Positions 46,000 through 58,069 of a stretch of 64,000 bases of DNA are shown here, one piece after another. Each line of letters begins with the position of its first letter. The stretch's first letter is position 1. Source of the stretch: Hofstenia miamia (taxonomy: Eukaryota; Xenacoelomorpha; Acoela); contig SCFE01000010.1 of assembly GCA_004352715.1 (NCBI GenBank), positions 1,252,246 to 1,316,245 on the forward strand, read 5' to 3'. The position numbers and the translations under genes were made by a program. Under the pieces are notes generated by a model that saw only the letters and a program-made list of their open reading frames with translations, was not told where the DNA came from and did no database searches.

Positions 46000-47100
46000 T
46001 GTAGCATCATCCAAATAAATCAAGCTGCTAACGTCAAACCAAGAGGAGAATAAGATCAAAGAAGAATGATGATTAGAAATATTATAAAATTATTAAATCA
46101 GTTAGATTAATTTGTATTATGCAACCAAGCAAAAATAAGTGTCAACTATAAGAGATTAGTATCTGTTGATAATAACACTTTTTGGCAAAACTGATTAGGC
46201 GAAATCGCTTCCATTATTTTTGGCCACCATATTGGCAGACTAAAGTTTAAATTTGAAATCAACAGGTACTTTTCTGAAATTACTATAAATAGATTCGAAA
46301 CTCTGTAAGCCATTTGCTAAAGAATTTTATTCAGAATTTATACTTGTTCTCTTGATATGGTTTAATTATTTAATATGATGTCAAGCTAAATGAGTTGTGT
46401 TTAGTAGTGGTCTGGATCCATCATGAGATCAATTTTAGGGTCTTTGTGCCAGATCATGAAAGTACACTTAGTTTAGGTATAGGGGTTTTTCTCTCATTTA
46501 GTTGACTACCAATCTTTAGTACATGTATTAAAAATAATAGATTCAAAATACGGTTGGATGACCAAAACCTAGCCATTATGTTTATACTATTTCAGATCCA
46601 AATTAGTGACTATAAAGTGACTGAGCATGTACTAATTAATAAATGTAGGCTAGGAAGCTGCTAGATATTAAACTAGTTATTAAAGCTAATATATTTCAGT
46701 AATGGCTACATGTAATATTAATTAAGCAGCTAGTAACAAGTCAGGTTGCATATTCATGAAACACTTTTACAATAAGAGCCTAAGTCAAATTGTGTCTTTT
46801 CTTGAGTATACACTGAGCTAGAATAGGGTACACATAAGTTACATCACCACTGAGCTCAGTGAACAAGTGAAACTGGATGTGGAGATCAGCTTTGGGCAGA
46901 TGCCCACCATCAATCTTTGGAGAGATTGCTGTATGGCTTTGTCACCTAAATAGTGAACAGTTAGATCTAGTTACATTATGCTAACAGAAATACACAAAAG
47001 CTAAACAGTATCTATTTAGTAAATTCCTACCTGTAAAGATACAACCAATGTTATAAAGTAACAAAGGATGAACAGTAATAATGCCTGTTAGAGGATTTTA
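46000..47100 (+). repeat. Dispersed repeat R, copy 2 (full length)
   Basis: Starts TGTAGCATCATCCAAATAAA and ends AATGCCTGTTAGAGGATTTTA. The inverted counterpart is 50631-51737. It has lost many CpGs relative to copy 1. No coding frame of note. Confidence 0.85.
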
Positions 47101-48577
47101 TACAATTTTATTTTAGCAAAACAAACTTAAAGCTGATCACTGTGATTATCTCTTGAGGCCTTCTACAAATGAATTATGTAGAAGATAAGTTAGATAGCTG
47201 TAAAATGGTATTTCAGTGTTAATTTGATGGCTCACTTAGACTGTGTTGTTTGAAATTGGAGAGCAGAAGGAAAATTAAGACTGAATTTACATAAAGACTA
47301 TAGAGTTATAGTAACCAGTACACATCTACTATTTTGAATTTCTACTTGGAAGTTTAAAAAATTTTGGAAAATTTTAATTTCTTGAAATTATATGTTATTG
47401 CCATCTGTCAAATAATTGCCATTTAGAAATGGAGAGGTGGTATGGTTGTTTGTCACTTTCACCAGGTTCCCTTCCCCTAAGTCTGATGTCACCAAATATT
47501 AAAAACCATTACAGGCACTATTTCAATGTAATTGACTATTATATAATTGAAAGAATAAATGTATTTTTTAAACTGTATTTGAATTAGTGTTTCTATTTAG
47601 TTTAGATAACCAAAATTAGGAATTGCAAACAAATGATTGTAAATATGTGTTGCAATTATAAATATTGACAGTCTCTGTTGTCATATATAAAATATTTAAC
47701 AGTACTTCAAAACTCTGTTTGGATCTAAAGAGGAATTTAAGTATTTTCTAATGCTTAGCTTTATTTATAAACAATTCATTGTTTTTGGCAAATTAACTTT
47801 TATATTTTGGGCTACATTATAATTATTTTAGAGTATTTTACAGATTTATGGTATAGACTTGCAGTTTCTCATACAGAAAACTACAAATTAGAATCCTGTT
47901 GGATCTGCCTATTAAAATGCAATTTTAATATACATATAAAGAATTTTGTATATTATTGTGGCATAATGGCTATATGGACATTTTTGGGATTCCACAATGA
48001 TCATTTCAAAATAATCTTAATTTGTAATTTCTGCATTACCTCAATTAAAAACTTTGTGTTTTCACAAACTATGCAATTTTTTAGCTTAATTATTTTTTAT
48101 TTATATGCAGTACTTCTGATCATTACTTTCAGATGGTTATATTTAGAAACCTGTTTTGTTGACTAACAATTGCAATGGTGTGATTTATCCTTTTGCTAAT
48201 ATCTGAGACTGTTCATATAAATATCACAGAATTGTTCATTATATTTTGACATATGTTTTCTAAGCTATCTTTTGCTAGTTGAACTTTATTTTGTTGAATG
48301 TTGCCTTGCTCACATACAGTTTTGCTAGTAATATCATTTAACACATAATTTAGTTACATGGTAAGGAGTTTGTTGTCACTCAATTCATCTGCTTATTGAA
48401 TTCTGATTATTACTACCACCTATTTTGCATGAGGTAAGGAATGCACCAAGTTTAGGTGATGCTTAGCACCACACCCAATAGTGCTAAGGCCTCTCTCTCT
48501 TAATTATGGCTCTAGACTTTAACCCCCTTTCCACTAGTTCAAATTGAGGAATTTTTCAAACAAATTTAATAGCACAT
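47101..48577. other. Intergenic, no recognised gene
   Basis: A 119-codon hydrophobic frame (47807-48166) is Ile/Phe/Leu-rich as expected from AT-rich DNA and has no membrane-protein motif. No gene is supported. Confidence 0.45.
48410..48540. repeat. Short repeat shared with 33390-33490
   Basis: Both places contain GTMAGGAATGCAC(C/T)(A/G)AG followed by (T)GTAGGT or TTTAGGT, then a GGCTCT(A/G)G region about 90 bp later. Weak, decayed similarity; may be an old SINE or MITE. Confidence 0.35.
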
Positions 48578-48710
48578 GGACACCTATTTCTCATGTTGAT
48601 TTAATTTGATGATTTCAATATTGAAAGCTCCTGTTTAAATTGGTTCCTTTTTCATTGATATTTATCAAACAACTTAAAAGAATAATAAGGAAATATCAGT
48701 CATTTACTAA
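48578..48710. repeat. Dispersed repeat T, copy 2
   Basis: Partner of 7866-7981: CTCATGTTGATTTAATTTGA, CAATATTGAAAG, GATATTTATCAAACAA. Confidence 0.65.
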
Positions 48711-50630
48711 TCTAATTAACACAGACCAGGCATACAAAACTTTAGCTATCATCTAGGAAAAAATGTTTACTTCAGTATTTTTGCAAAGATAGTACAGCAA
48801 CAAAAATGAATTGATAGGATTTTAATTGCAAAATGTGATGAAAATCATGTAAAAGATAAAAGAAATCATGGCAACACCATAGAATTTCTTTGAATTATTT
48901 TCAATTAAATTACTTATCAATTGAGAAAATTTTTATAGTAATCAAAGGATTATTTACATGAATCCAATTCTAACAGTAAATGTCATGTGCAATATAGAAA
49001 TTGTCATGATTTTTGTTTTATATTCAGTGATGAATACTATTGTTAAGTAGGTAGCAATTCCATAAAAACATTAATGCTTGATTCTTGCAGCCTTAGTGGT
49101 GCCATCAAGAGTTAATACCAACCACCAGTTTGTTTTTGGCCTGGAAATTTATGTATATATATATATATATATATATAATATACATATACTGGTGATTCTG
49201 AATATGAGTTATTTTATTTCAAAGTCTCTCTCACCAGGAAGGCTTTTTTGTCATAGTCACTAGCACCAGCATCAATTCATTTCATCTGCATGGTCTTAAC
49301 TGTCTTCAAATTCCTGTCATGGATAATTTATTGTAGAATCACTGGGTTGAATCTAGAGAGAACTATACCAGTGGACTTAATGTCATTGCAGAAGGTTGTT
49401 GAGGTGAACATAGGGGAAATAACATGTAAGCAAAAACATTGGTAGTTTATCTTTGTAACTAGTAACTGTTTAGATATCCAAAAGAAAGAAACAGACAGCC
49501 AAGATAACCAATTCTATTGCATTATAGTGATATCCAGAGCTAAAGGTTTTGAAACTTGTTTGTGCATTGCTTCCCTCTATGTCTCACAATTTATTTTCTA
49601 GCCAAATAAAATGTCTCAGTAGTTGTCTTAGATCTCAGCCAAGATATAAATAGCTTGTAATTGCCATGCATTTGTGCTAGCCAAAAGGTATGATTTAACC
49701 ACTGTGTAATTTATTATTGGGTGATATACAGGTTGAATTCAAAATCCAAAGTTTTAAAGCCTATACATAACCATATTGGTAAAAGTGTGTTCCCACAATT
49801 GACTTTTATTAGCAGATTTTACTCAAAAATGCAATTATTTTCATTCGCATTGGTGATTTTTTATCATCTGATTTTTATCAGAAAACCCAGAGTTGGAAGA
49901 GCATTCAGAATATTGATTTTTTATTAGATGATAAACTCCAATTATATTTTGATTGACAGTGAGAGAAATAACAACATCTATTCAATTAGAATGTAAACAA
50001 TGCTTGCATATTTTGGATCATTCAATTTATCACATTAATGGATAACAATTGTGGTAATTTAAGAGTGCTGCTTTTAGCTATTGTACACCAGAATTATCAA
50101 TTGCTTGCTGCTCTAAATATATAATGATCAATTATTGAGATGATTGTCCATTTGGGCAAGCAACCCTAGTGTAGAATCATGGGGCATGTCTAGCAGCTTG
50201 AGCAGTACTATGGTTGCAAGGGATTACCATTGCCAAGAGTGGCCCATACTCTAACAAAACAAATGAAGATTGGTAGTTTGCCAATTTCACTGTAGAAAAA
50301 TGAACCAAAACCATTTCCAAGAAGGCATTCCAGCTAGTGACCAATTTACACATCATCACACCAAAGCCAAATTATAAGAAACCATCCATAAACCAGTGCT
50401 AATTGTGTGTCTCAAGTTTAATTTCTAGCTCAATAACAACTTTAGCTCAGGTTCTTGTTATCTCAGCTCAGGTAATAAGATATAATAACATGTAGTTAAC
50501 ATGTATTTGTGCATGCCAATGGCATATTATATTTGCATAGTGTGTTGTTAAGTCCATGTACTATTGATCAAATCTAAAGCTCTTTTATTCCCTACACCTA
50601 TGTGTAGCCTTAAAGCAACCACAATATGGT
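48711..50630. other. Intergenic, no recognised gene
   Basis: A (TA)n tract is at about 49150-49176. Short frames (49078-49263, 49721-49927, 50177-50359) have no domain. Nothing else is supported. Confidence 0.45.
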
Positions 50631-51737
50631 GTAATATCCTCTACCAGGCATTATCACTGTGTATCTATGGTTACTTTATAACATTAGCTGTGTTATTGCA
50701 GGTAAGGATTTACTTGTTGTTACTGCTTGACTAGTTTCTTCTGTTAACTTAGTAACCTAGAATTAACTGCTCATTTTTTAGGTGACAAAGCCATGTGGTA
50801 ACTTCTGCGATGATCTCCTAGTGGTCATCTGCCTGAAGTGGATCTCCACATCCAGTTTCACCATTCCATCTGATGTTTGAGTGTCACTTCTCAGCTCAAT
50901 CAAGATAGCTTATGTGTGCTTACTCAAGACACGACACAACTTGACTTAAACTCTATTGTGTGAAAGTGTTGTTTCTATTTGCAACCAGAACTGTCACTAG
51001 TTGCTTGTTAAATATTACATGTAGCCATTACCGAAATATATTGGCTTATTTAAATATATTCTATTCAAACAACTTCCTAACCTACATTTATGGTTTACTA
51101 CATGTACGGTCACTTTATCAGTCAATTATGGGTCATTAATTTAGATCTAAAATAGTAATAAGATAATTCCTAAAGTTTGGTCATCCAACTGTTTGCTGAC
51201 AGTTAAGTTATCTAATACATGTAGAAGTGAAATGCTAGTCAGCTAATCAAGAGAAAACCCCTACACCTAACCTATGTGCACTTTCGTGATCTGGCACAGA
51301 GACCCTAGAATCGTTCCCTGTGATGTGTCCAGACCACTACTAAACACCACTTGATTAGCTCAACATCGTATTAAATAATCAAATGTAAATGAGAAACAAA
51401 ATAAGAATTCTGAGTAAAATTCTTTATCAAATTCTTACAATAAGTTTCAATCTATTTATAGTAATTCCAAAAGAAGTACCTGTTGATTCAAATTTAAACT
51501 TCTGCCAAGATGGCAGCTATAAAATAATGTAAGCATCGTTTAGTCAAAAGTATTTTTATCAACAGACACAAATATCTCTTTTTTGACACATATTTTATTC
51601 TTGGTTGCATTTTACGAATAAATCTGAAATAATGACAATTGATCTAATTATAATATTTTTAATCAACTTCTTTTCGAACTTATTCTTTTCTTGTTACGTT
51701 TTGCAGCTTATTTCTGATTTATTTGGATAATGCTACA
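50631..51737 (-). repeat. Dispersed repeat R, copy 3 (full length, inverted)
   Basis: Reverse complement of 46000-47100 with fewer changes in its 5' half. It closely matches copy 1 in the overlapping half (for example CTTTCGTGATCTGGCACAGA). The YY1-like site is at 51504-51517 with one CpG transition. Confidence 0.85.
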
Positions 51738-52573
51738 ATAAAATGAATATTATTCATGTATCAATTTCCTATCTATTACTTTAAAGTCAAAATTTAACAT
51801 GTTACAAAATCACTATCTCTCTCCCTGTGCACATTTAAATGTTACACATTGCAGTGGTTACGCATTAAATGTATTCTCATTATTTAATTTAAAGATGCAT
51901 GTGTTATTAACTAATACCTGTTTTTTCTCAACACAGGATGTTTTATTTCTCATTTGTATGAAATTCAAAAACAAAATTGGTTTTTATTACTGAAAGTGAG
52001 AACAAAATCTTGAAAATTGATTTATTACACAAATGTCCATGTCCTGCTCATTTTTTCCAAGTTTAAAAAGAAGGAAGGAAATTCTTTTTTGCTCATTATA
52101 GACACTGGGTGTCTTCTCATTCACAGTTTATTATTTAATATGCTACAAGATTGGTCTCTCTTTCTGTGTATTTTTATAATTAAGTAATTATTTTTAAAAG
52201 TGTCTTGCTTTACACTTGCTCTATTAGACATTCAATCTGCATATTTTCTCAATATGCATTTTCAGCATTTTAAATGTAATTAATGTTTTACAAGAAAAGA
52301 GAGTTATCATAATTATTGAATAGCTGTGTATACTTGTGTTTAATTTACATGTGCATGTGTTAATATCTAATACATCTTTTAAGTGAATACATGTGTTTTA
52401 ATTGTTACATTACACTTGTCAATTTATATAATTCCCGGTTTTGGGTGAATACATGTTTTATTTAAATTTTACACTGATCAATTTATATAATAACTGTTTT
52501 TGGGTGAATACATAATTTATTTAATTGCTAGACTGGTATTTTTCCCACAATGTTTTCATGTACATTTTTCATG
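51738..52573. other. Intergenic, no recognised gene
   Basis: Repeated words GGGTGAATACATG(T/A) and TCAATTTATATAAT at 52410-52520 show a small local duplication. No coding signal. Confidence 0.45.
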
Positions 52574-52753
52574 GTTTGTCTCTTTGCCCTCTTATATCTT
52601 GTAAGAAACAATTGTGTGTTATCACAAAAAACATAAATTATTCTATTCAAGGTTTTTTCAAATTTTTGTTTTTTTAAAATTTATGTTTTAAAAATTGATA
52701 TTTCCCTATCATTTACTAATACTAAATATAACGCCCCCAGACCAGAGCAAGTA

Positions 52754-52939
52754 ATGTCTCATTTACAAACTAGACATAAGCATATGATGGTTAATTTCTG
52801 CTATTATTGTAAAACTTATTTCACTAGTAGATTTGATCTTCATAACCATTTTGATATCAAACATTCCAATGAGATTTCCCCACAGTCAGCTTCAAACAAC
52901 AGCAATTATACCATACATAGAACAGAAAATGAATGTTGA
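52754..52939 (+). pseudogene. C2H2 zinc-finger fragment, copy 1
   Basis: 61 codons with the tail of one finger (HLQTRHKH) and a complete finger (FCYYCKTYFTSRFDLHNHF, then DIKH): C-x2-C-x12-H-x5-H spacing. It lies ~850 bp upstream of the polymerase N-terminal fragment on the same strand and is probably part of the same element. Copied exactly at 53237-53422. Confidence 0.55.
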
Positions 52940-53236
52940 GGAGCATTTGTGAGTTAAATGTCAAATAATGTCAAATTGATTGATATATACTAGGCTTTCT
53001 CCAACCATCATGAGTAAGTAGATCAAACAATTTCAAATAAGGCTTCCACACATTANGTTTGTCTCTTTGCCCTCTTATATCTTGTAAGAAACAATTGTGT
53101 GTTATCACAAAAAACATAAATTATTCTATTCAAGGTTTTTTCAAATTTTTGTTTTTTTAAAATTTATGTTTTAAAAATTGATATTTCCCTATCATTTACT
53201 AATACTAAATATAACGCCCCCAGACCAGAGCAAGTA

Positions 53237-53422
53237 ATGTCTCATTTACAAACTAGACATAAGCATATGATGGTTAATTTCTGCTATTATTGTAAAACTT
53301 ATTTCACTAGTAGATTTGATCTTCATAACCATTTTGATATCAAACATTCCAATGAGATTTCCCCACAGTCAGCTTCAAACAACAGCAATTATACCATACA
53401 TAGAACAGAAAATGAATGTTGA
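53237..53422 (+). pseudogene. C2H2 zinc-finger fragment, copy 2
   Basis: Identical to 52754-52939; see the duplication at the single-N join. Confidence 0.55.
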
Positions 53423-53794
53423 GGAGCATTTGTGAGTTAAATGTCAAATAATGTCAAATTGATTGATATATACTAGGCTTTCTCCAACCATCATGAGTAA
53501 GTAGATCAAACAATTTCAAATAAGGCTTCCACACATTATTCTATGAAAATTTATTTAACATGTGAAATAGAGATGGTCAAGCCACTGAAAATAATGAACA
53601 AAAGACAGCAGTACTTTACCCAACATCCACCCCTGTATCAGTGTTTAGATCCAGATTAAATGACACCAACCAACTTCAACTGAATTTTCAATAGAAACAG
53701 AAGTGGTTTTATATTAAAAAGCATAAACAGATTCAGGCTTCATGTGTTCAAATAATGTCCATCTCATGCGGGGTCCTACATTACATTACCTGAT

Positions 53795-54436
53795 TATCTA
53801 AAAAGAAACCAGTTCCTTGTAAATCCAAAAACTGGTCAATCCAACTTATGCTTTGTGTATAGCATGCTAGCTTGCCTACACCCAGAAATTAAAGATCAAT
53901 GTCAAATAATGCATTTGAACAAATATCTTCCATCACTAAAATATAAAGGTCTCATGTTCCTGCTATCAATTAACAACATATGTATTTTTGAGAGCTGGAA
54001 CTCCATAAACATAAATGTCTATTCTCTAAATGAATGATGCTCACATCAAACAACAGTCAATCAATTACTAATAGAAGAAGATGATAAGAGCCACTATCTA
54101 GCAATCAGAAATTTAAATGCATGTCTGTGATTTTTTAAAAATAGAATTCATGATTTTTTCTGCTCTAAATGCTTGTCTGGATTCAAGACCCAGGTGAATT
54201 TGGAGAAACATAAGAATAAATGTAATGGATCACCAGAGCCCAACATCTTGTTTCCAGATCCTGTGGACAAGATCAAATTTAAAGCATTTGCAGCACAGAA
54301 TTATGACCTTATCATTGCTAGTTTGGATGTTGAGGCAATTTCAAGAAAAGTCCACAACAGCAGCCTAACCCATCTACTAGTTATACAGTGTGTGAAGTTG
54401 AGCAAATTTCATCTGCTCTGTGTATGTAATGAGTAG
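53795..54436 (+). pseudogene. Polinton PolB N-terminal region and exonuclease start
   Basis: The phase leading into 53855-54037 reads YSMLACLHPE, then a segment ending IFESWNSININVYSLNE, typical of the N-terminal part of Polinton-type polymerase proteins. After a stop, HYLAIRNLNACL and a C2H2-like finger FCSKCLSGFKTQVNLEKH (about 54155-54215) follow. LIIASLDVEAIS near 54310-54345 fits the first exonuclease motif (D-x-E). At least three breaks. Confidence 0.7.
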
Positions 54437-54583
54437 TAGTGTGGACAAATTGTTATCATACAAAGCACCAGCAAAAAATGTATGGAAGAGAGATGGAATC
54501 ATTTAAGCAAATCAGCAAAGCATTCATATGAACTTAAGTAAAAACACTGTGAATTAATTATTTCAGAAGGACAGTGGAAAATA

Positions 54584-54793
54584 ATGTTGGTGACAGCATC
54601 AAGGTGCATATTTCTTAAAAACCTTTTTGCACATGGTGATGTCAAAGTTATTGACCACTGCCATTTCACTGGAAACATTAGAGGTGTTGTGCATAATAAT
54701 TGTAATTTTTTAAATCAGAGCCTGCATTTTACACCAGTTTTTAAGCATAATGGGAGCAAGTACAATATGCATATTCTGCTAAAATGTTTATGA
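54584..54793 (+). pseudogene. Polinton PolB: endonuclease-VII/HNH-like segment and exonuclease motif II
   Basis: KVIDHCHFTGNIRGVVHNNC is the DHCH-x-TG-x-x-RG-x-x-H-x-x-CN signature of recombination endonuclease VII-like domains, which many Polinton polymerases carry between exonuclease motifs. HNGSKYNMHILLK follows, the HN-x-x-x-YD-x-H exonuclease motif II with Asp replaced by Asn. Downstream a stop ends the frame. Confidence 0.75.
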
Positions 54794-55014
54794 TGAAAGA
54801 TTGAAAGAAGGTGTCATGCATCCCATGTACATCAGAGGTGTTTTTATCACTTAGTTTAATGGTGCCTGTAGATGGTTATAATGATTAACACTGAGTTTAC
54901 AAACCTATGTATGAGGAGCTCAAAATTTTTGGACAGCAATTGATTTATAACTGACATTCTATCAAACCTTGCAAAAAACATTTGAGCTGCAAATATCAAT
55001 TTTTATGAGATGGA

Positions 55015-55470
55015 ATGGGCAAGCAGAAGGCGTCAGCATTTAGCAAGGGCAAAGGTACATTCTCTTACATGTGGTTTGATAGCTTTGATAAGTTTAATGA
55101 ATTGGGGCTAACAGATTTGGAACATTGGTGGGATGGATTGACTGGTAAAATTCCTATATTGCAGGAGGACCTTAATTTTGAATGTGAAAATACATGGGTG
55201 TTGGGTGAATGCCAAATGTTCAAGGATTTCAATAATTATTATTTACTTTCTGACATGCTCTTACTGTTGGGTGTGATAAGAGAATTTTGTTTGGAAAGCA
55301 TGGAGACATATAATCTTGACCCTACCCACTTTTTTACATTTTCCAACTTTAGCTGGCACACAATGCTAAAACATACAGGAGTTTCACTTGATCCAATACA
55401 TGATGAGGCAGAATTGAATTTTATACAAAACAGTATTTGTGGAGGTATGTGCTCAATATTTTTAGACTGA
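55015..55470 (+). pseudogene. Polinton PolB: exonuclease motif III region
   Basis: 151 codons. FNNYYLLSDMLLLLGVIREF fits exonuclease motif III (Y-x3-D), followed by YNLDPTHFFTFSNFSWHTML and a K-x-TGV segment, typical of the stretch before the polymerase domain. ICGGMCSIF marks the approach to the palm. The frame ends at a stop at 55468. Confidence 0.75.
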
Positions 55471-55499
55471 TATTTCAAGGCAAATAACCCATTAGTGGA

Positions 55500-55980
55500 G
55501 GGATTTGATGGTAAAAAGAGTCAAGTTTCAGTTTCTTTACAGATATGAATGGATTGTACAGTGGAACAATGTACTTGAGCTTACCTGTGGGTGGACTGTC
55601 ATGGTCTTCAGCAAGTCTGGAGAAAATATTGCCTACTGGCCAAGAATTGCAAACTGGTGGACCTTGAATATCTGGAATATTTACATGACAATTGTTTTGA
55701 TTTTCTGTTGGCACCACACAAGATGATAATAGAAAATAGACACCATTTCACCATACCAGATGGAAGTAAAAAATAGATTAAAAATAACTCTAGCACCCAT
55801 ACCCAAACTTTTTATAAAAAGGAAAACTATATTTTACACTATGAGGTGTTAAAGTTTTATGTTGAATGTGGACTTAAAATCACAAAATTCCATAAAGCAT
55901 TTGAATTTAAGCAGGCATCATTTTTAAAGTCATATATTGATTTAAGCAAACACAAGGCTGCATGAAATGAATTTGAAAAG
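55500..55980 (+). pseudogene. Polinton PolB: palm motif A region
   Basis: In the phase starting near 55521 the sequence reads FFTDMNGLYSGTMYLSLPVG, the D-x-N-x-LY-x-x-x-M-x-x-x-LP-x-G motif A (Asp codon 55542-55544). It breaks soon after. KFYVECGLKITKFHKAFEFK near 55850-55910 belongs to the fingers. An in-frame TGA near 55964 precedes the motif B segment. Frames listed in other phases here are shadows. Confidence 0.7.
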
Positions 55981-56765
55981 CCATTCTATAAGTTAATGGT
56001 AAATGCAGTGTTTGGAAAGTGTATGGAGAATTTGAGTAAATGGGTAAATATAAACTTTGCAAACAATCTGGAATCTGCAGAAAAATTAATAAAGAAACCT
56101 GAATTTAAATCTTACAACATCATCAATGAGGATTTGGTTCAGGTTATGCTAAGGCAAAAAGATATTGAATGGAACTGGCCCAACTATCTTGGCATGGCTA
56201 TAATAGACCTATCAAAACTAATTATGTTCAAGTTCCATTATGAAGTAAGAAATCCTCATTTGGGAACTGAATTATATTGTTATACTCTGACACAGATTCC
56301 TTGCTGTATAAAATTAAATTGGCAAATTTGTACACAGAGCTAGGCCCAATCTCACACCATTTTCATTTCTCCAATTATCCCAAGAGTTCACCATTGTATA
56401 ATAATGAAAATAAAAATGTGTACTTGAAAGTTAAATATGAACTTTCTTGGGGTGTTTTAGGACAATTAGTTGCACTCAAACCAAAACTCTATTCTGTCCA
56501 ATACACAGATGATAGTCACAAGGTGTTAGAGAAGGCCAGTGCAAAAGGTTTAACCTGTTCAGTGAAGCAGATGATGAACTTTAACATTTTGATTCTGCTG
56601 GGAGAAGGCATCATCTAAAGACCAATGAATGGGATAAGATCACACATGCATTTGATTAGTGTGGAAACATCAAATTTTATTGCGCTCTCATGCTATGATA
56701 ACAAGCAATATCTTGTTAATAGCATAGAAACACTGCCATATGGACATAGAGTTAATTTAATATGT
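55981..56765 (+). pseudogene. Polinton PolB: motifs B and C and C-terminus
   Basis: KLMVNAVFGKCMENL (55990-56035) is the K-x3-N-x-x-FGK-x-MEN motif B. YSDTDSLLYKI is motif C, with Asp codons at 56289-56291 and 56295-56297, in a different phase, so a frameshift lies between. LGQLVALKPKLYS follows (thumb region). After another stop, FIALSCYDNKQYL and TLPYGH (56670-56755) give the C-terminal end. The catalytic Asp codons survive but the gene is broken in several places. Confidence 0.8.
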
Positions 56766-57054
56766 GTGTGTTTATATGTTAAAATTTTTGTTTAGATATA
56801 AAAAAATTAATAATTCACCATCCACCAGTTCTACACTAATTGATGATGGGGTAAAGTGCCTCTGCCTAGGTATATGGAAATTTATATTGTGTCTGTTATT
56901 AATTAATGTTTTAGATTCTGATACATAGTAATACTCATTTAATTCTCCACCTCCCTTCTGTACTCACTCCAAGCCCTTGTATATGGTAATTATGAAATTC
57001 TCATTTAGTTTATTAACATTTGTGTTTAGATATAATTCTGGTCTTTATGTATAG
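56766..57054. other. Intergenic, no recognised gene
   Basis: Between the polymerase C-terminus and the tandem repeat. No coding signal. Confidence 0.45.
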
Positions 57055-57590
57055 CTAGCTTGTTCCATTCTCTGTGTCCACATATTTTGTTATATCCCTC
57101 CACATATGTTTACCATCAACATTATTACAAAATAATGTTTTGTTTAGAAATCCTCTGTTTGATTGATTGATTGCCTGATGTACAAAGTTTGCTCCATTCT
57201 CCATGTCCACAGATTTTGTTATATATCCCTGTATGTATGTTTTTTACACCAACATTATTACAAATTAATGTTTTGCTTAGAAATCCTCTGTTTGATTGAT
57301 TGATTACCTCTCATTTGAAGTTTGCTCAATTCTTCATGTACCCATATTTTGTTATATCCCTCCACATATGTTTACCATCAACATTATTACAAAATAATGT
57401 TTTGTTTAGAAATCCTCTGTTTGATTGATTGATTGCCTGATGTACAAAGTTTGCTCCATTCTCCATGTCCACATATTTTGTTATATATCCAGCACGTATG
57501 TTTTTCATCAACATTATTACAAAATTATGTTTTGTTTAGAAATCCTCTGTTTGATTGATTGATTGCCTCTTGTTTGAAGGTTCCCCTGTC
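57055..57590. repeat. Tandem repeat, ~130-bp unit, about four copies
   Basis: AGAAATCCTCTGTTTGATTG recurs at 57146, 57279, 57408 and 57538 (spacing 133, 129, 130). Each unit has TTTGTTATAT, ACATTATTACAAA and a GATTGATTGATT run. Alternate units differ: TTGCCTGATGTACAAAG in the first and third, CTCATTTGAAG or CTTGTTTGAAG in the second and fourth, suggesting a higher-order dimer. Confidence 0.9.
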
Positions 57591-57779
57591 AACTGAAAAA
57601 ACCCTGCTAAAAATGCTCTCTGTATTTTTTATCTTGCAAATGGTATAATCTATTTAATTGGTTATTGTTTACATATGTGCTTAGCTTCTACAATGCAAAA
57701 TGAAAAATGGTATATTCTCCACAAATTAGAAAAAAATGTCTCCTCCAAAAAAAACATTTGATTATTACAACACTTGGGT
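57591..57779. other. Intergenic / LINE 5' side
   Basis: No coding signal; it may include the 5' part of the LINE that follows. Confidence 0.4.
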
Positions 57780-58069
57780 ATAATATATATCACAAGTATA
57801 TTATTGGCTAAAGATTGACGATCTAGATTGCACATGGTCTGTTAATGAAACTTTTGCACTATTTAGAAATGATAGAGTTTTGAACAATTTGTTAGGAAAA
57901 TCAAAAGTGGAGGTGTATTACTTTTAGTTCCAAAGTCATTCAATGTCAAAATACGAAACGATATTAAAAGTCCTAACACATCAAATTTTGACAGTTTATG
58001 GGTTGAAATTACTAATCCAATTAAAAATTCTAGATTTCAAAAACAATTATTAAATGTATCATACTGTCC
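57780..58069 (+). pseudogene. LINE endonuclease, N-terminal half
   Basis: YWLKIDDLDCTWSVNETFAL then FRNDRV, and after a shift near 57903 SGGVLLLVPKSFNVKIR, FDSLWVEI and LLNVSYCP, match the beta-strands of APE-type endonuclease (R-x-DR, GG-x-x-x-x-V, W-x-E-I with its catalytic Glu, YxP). It runs into the N gap. Confidence 0.75.

Larger units (their letters stand above)
52574..53538. repeat. Exact 482-bp duplication at a single-N join
   Basis: 52574-53055 and 53057-53538 read the same; a single N (53056) separates them. The 61-codon zinc-finger frame is copied exactly. Best explained as an assembly join with unresolved overlap. Confidence 0.9.
52745..56765 (+). mobile_element. Polinton/Maverick-like element, DNA polymerase B region (relic)
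   Basis: Ordered fragments of a protein-primed family B DNA polymerase lie on the plus strand: N-terminal region, C2H2 finger, exonuclease motifs with an inserted endonuclease-VII/HNH-like segment, motif A, motif B, motif C and C-terminal region. Stops and frameshifts occur throughout, so this is a dead copy. Other Polinton genes (integrase, packaging ATPase, capsid) and terminal inverted repeats were not found in the window. Confidence 0.85.

Noticed and set aside
46000-47100. Repeat R as a solo LTR (starts TG, possible 5-bp TSD ACAAT)
   Set aside because: Only one copy shows the flanking pair, the right end does not clearly finish in CA, and no primer-binding site or LTR-element ORF is nearby.
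47807-48166. 119-codon hydrophobic frame that could look like a membrane protein
   Set aside because: Ile/Phe/Leu/Tyr enrichment is what T-rich DNA gives by chance; no family motif or conserved charged residue pattern.
55475-55796. Minus-strand frames of 62-80 codons in the polymerase region
   Set aside because: Shadows of the plus-strand polymerase relic.
57326-57514. 62-codon frame with an apparently protein-like sequence
   Set aside because: It is a translation through the ~130-bp tandem repeat.
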